Of a DNA stretch of 5,904 nucleotides, positions 5,491 to 5,904 are shown one piece after another. Source of the stretch: Candidatus Binatia bacterium. Lineage in GTDB: Bacteria; Desulfobacterota_B; Binatia; UBA9968. The notes under the pieces are model-generated. The model was not told the origin of the DNA, made no database searches, and saw only the letters and a program-made list of their open reading frames with translations. The stretch is from the NCBI GenBank assembly GCA_025922795.1, contig JAICHC010000203.1:1-5904 (forward strand), in the 5' to 3' direction. Made by a program: the position numbers and the translations under genes. The number at the start of each line of letters is the position of its first letter. Positions within the stretch are counted from its first letter, which is position 1.

Positions 5491-5759
5491 GGCTGCCTCG
5501 GCCATCTTTGGTTTTCGGTCCAGGCTTCCGGCGGCGGGGGAACCATGGATCGGCCGGTGTCCGTCTCAACGATCGAGCCCTCGGCCGGACAGTACATCAA
5601 ACAAACCGTGCACTTCGGATACGTGCAGCGCTCGTCTATTTCCAAAAAGTGCTGGGAAGTGGGTGAGACAACAACCGCATTAATGTTGATCTCGCGGCAA
5701 ACCACGTAGCACATGCGGCACTCGGTGCATTTTGCGTGATCGATTTTTAGCCCGGGCAT
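5487..5759 (-). CDS. Two-cluster 4Fe-4S ferredoxin with unusual second motif
   Basis: A 90-residue ferredoxin-like protein. First motif: C11-x2-C14-x2-C17-x3-C21, followed by Arg rather than the usual Pro. Second motif: C45-x4-C50-x2-C53-x3-C57-P, with two extra residues between the first two cysteines (CTYPKC). A proline-rich, polar tail (MVPPPPEAW, about 73-81) follows. CX4C spacing is seen in some two-cluster ferredoxins and redox subunits and may change the potential of one cluster. The ATG at 5757-5759 is chosen; a TTG five codons upstream (5774) is in frame but lacks a Shine-Dalgarno. The gene follows the upstream partial gene by 36 nt and precedes the diiron gene by 93 nt, so it is a good candidate electron donor for the diiron protein. 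Confidence 0.82.
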   Translation of the reverse strand: MPGLKIDHAKCTECRMCYVVCREININAVVVSPTSQHFLEIDERCTYPKCTVCLMYCPAEGSIVETDTGRSMVPPPPEAWTENQRWPRQP

Positions 5760-5795
5760 AAATTCTTTGTTCAAAGGCGTTTTAACGGATGCTTG

Positions 5796-5904
5796 TTAGT
5801 CTATATCCGCAGATACGCTTACTTCTCCTGCCTTTTCTTCTGCCATTCCCAAGACAAAGCGAGCGGTTTCTTCCAGAAAGAACAAATAATCACGCCTGGT
5901 CTCG
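5796..5904 (-). CDS. C-terminal end of an unidentified protein
   Basis: The last 35 codons of a gene entering from the right edge, ending with TAA at 5796-5798. The residues ETRRDYLFFLEETARF, then VLGMAEEKAGEVSVSADID, form an amphipathic, acid-rich helix followed by a short acidic tail, which looks like a genuine protein end. Another frame is open to a stop near 5820 but gives a less protein-like sequence. The gene ends 36 nt before the first ferredoxin on the same strand and so probably heads or joins the diiron/ferredoxin operon. The family cannot be told from this piece. Confidence 0.5.
   Translation of the reverse strand, partial: ETRRDYLFFLEETARFVLGMAEEKAGEVSVSADID

Overview
The window is a bacterial chromosomal segment of moderately high GC, judged by eye. 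Every gene I accept lies on the minus strand, so transcription runs from high to low coordinates. The mix of families suggests a metabolically versatile, aerobic or microaerophilic soil or sediment bacterium, perhaps an uncultured deltaproteobacterial-type lineage: a zeta-class glutathione transferase, an isochorismatase-like hydrolase, a DUF3500 protein, a cytosolic BNR-repeat protein, an ElyC/YdcF-like membrane protein, and ferredoxins beside a ferritin-like diiron protein. There is no rRNA or marker gene, so this taxonomic guess is weak.

In transcription order, the right end (5904 to 4252) is a redox module. It holds the last 35 codons of an unidentified protein, a small two-cluster ferredoxin, a 246-residue ferritin-like protein with two ExxH motifs typical of a carboxylate-bridged diiron site, and a second 2[4Fe-4S] ferredoxin. 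The arrangement suggests a diiron oxidase or oxygenase served by dedicated ferredoxins. I cannot assign its substrate.

The middle (4192 to 1232) holds a full-length DUF3500 protein, an isochorismatase-family hydrolase with an intact Asp/Lys/Cys triad, and a cytoplasmic Asp-box (BNR/sialidase-fold) protein. Each is preceded by a good Shine-Dalgarno sequence. The left end (1192 to 1) holds a small membrane-protein gene that is visible only if one missing base is allowed, a maleylacetoacetate isomerase-type glutathione transferase, and the first 54 residues of an ElyC/YdcF-type membrane protein.

Spacers are mostly 36 to 103 nt. I found no convincing intrinsic terminator, so one or a few long polycistronic units are plausible. 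Several spacers carry structure: a 64-nt near-perfect hairpin before the isomerase gene (937-1000), inverted short-repeat arrays after it (187-246), a stem-loop touching the isochorismatase ribosome binding site (2936-2958), a 179-nt spacer with competing stems (4474-4652), and a degenerate GTTCAA array (5403-5490).

The isomerase, the isochorismatase-like enzyme and the diiron/ferredoxin set together would fit breakdown of an aromatic or similar organic compound. That is inference from family membership only.
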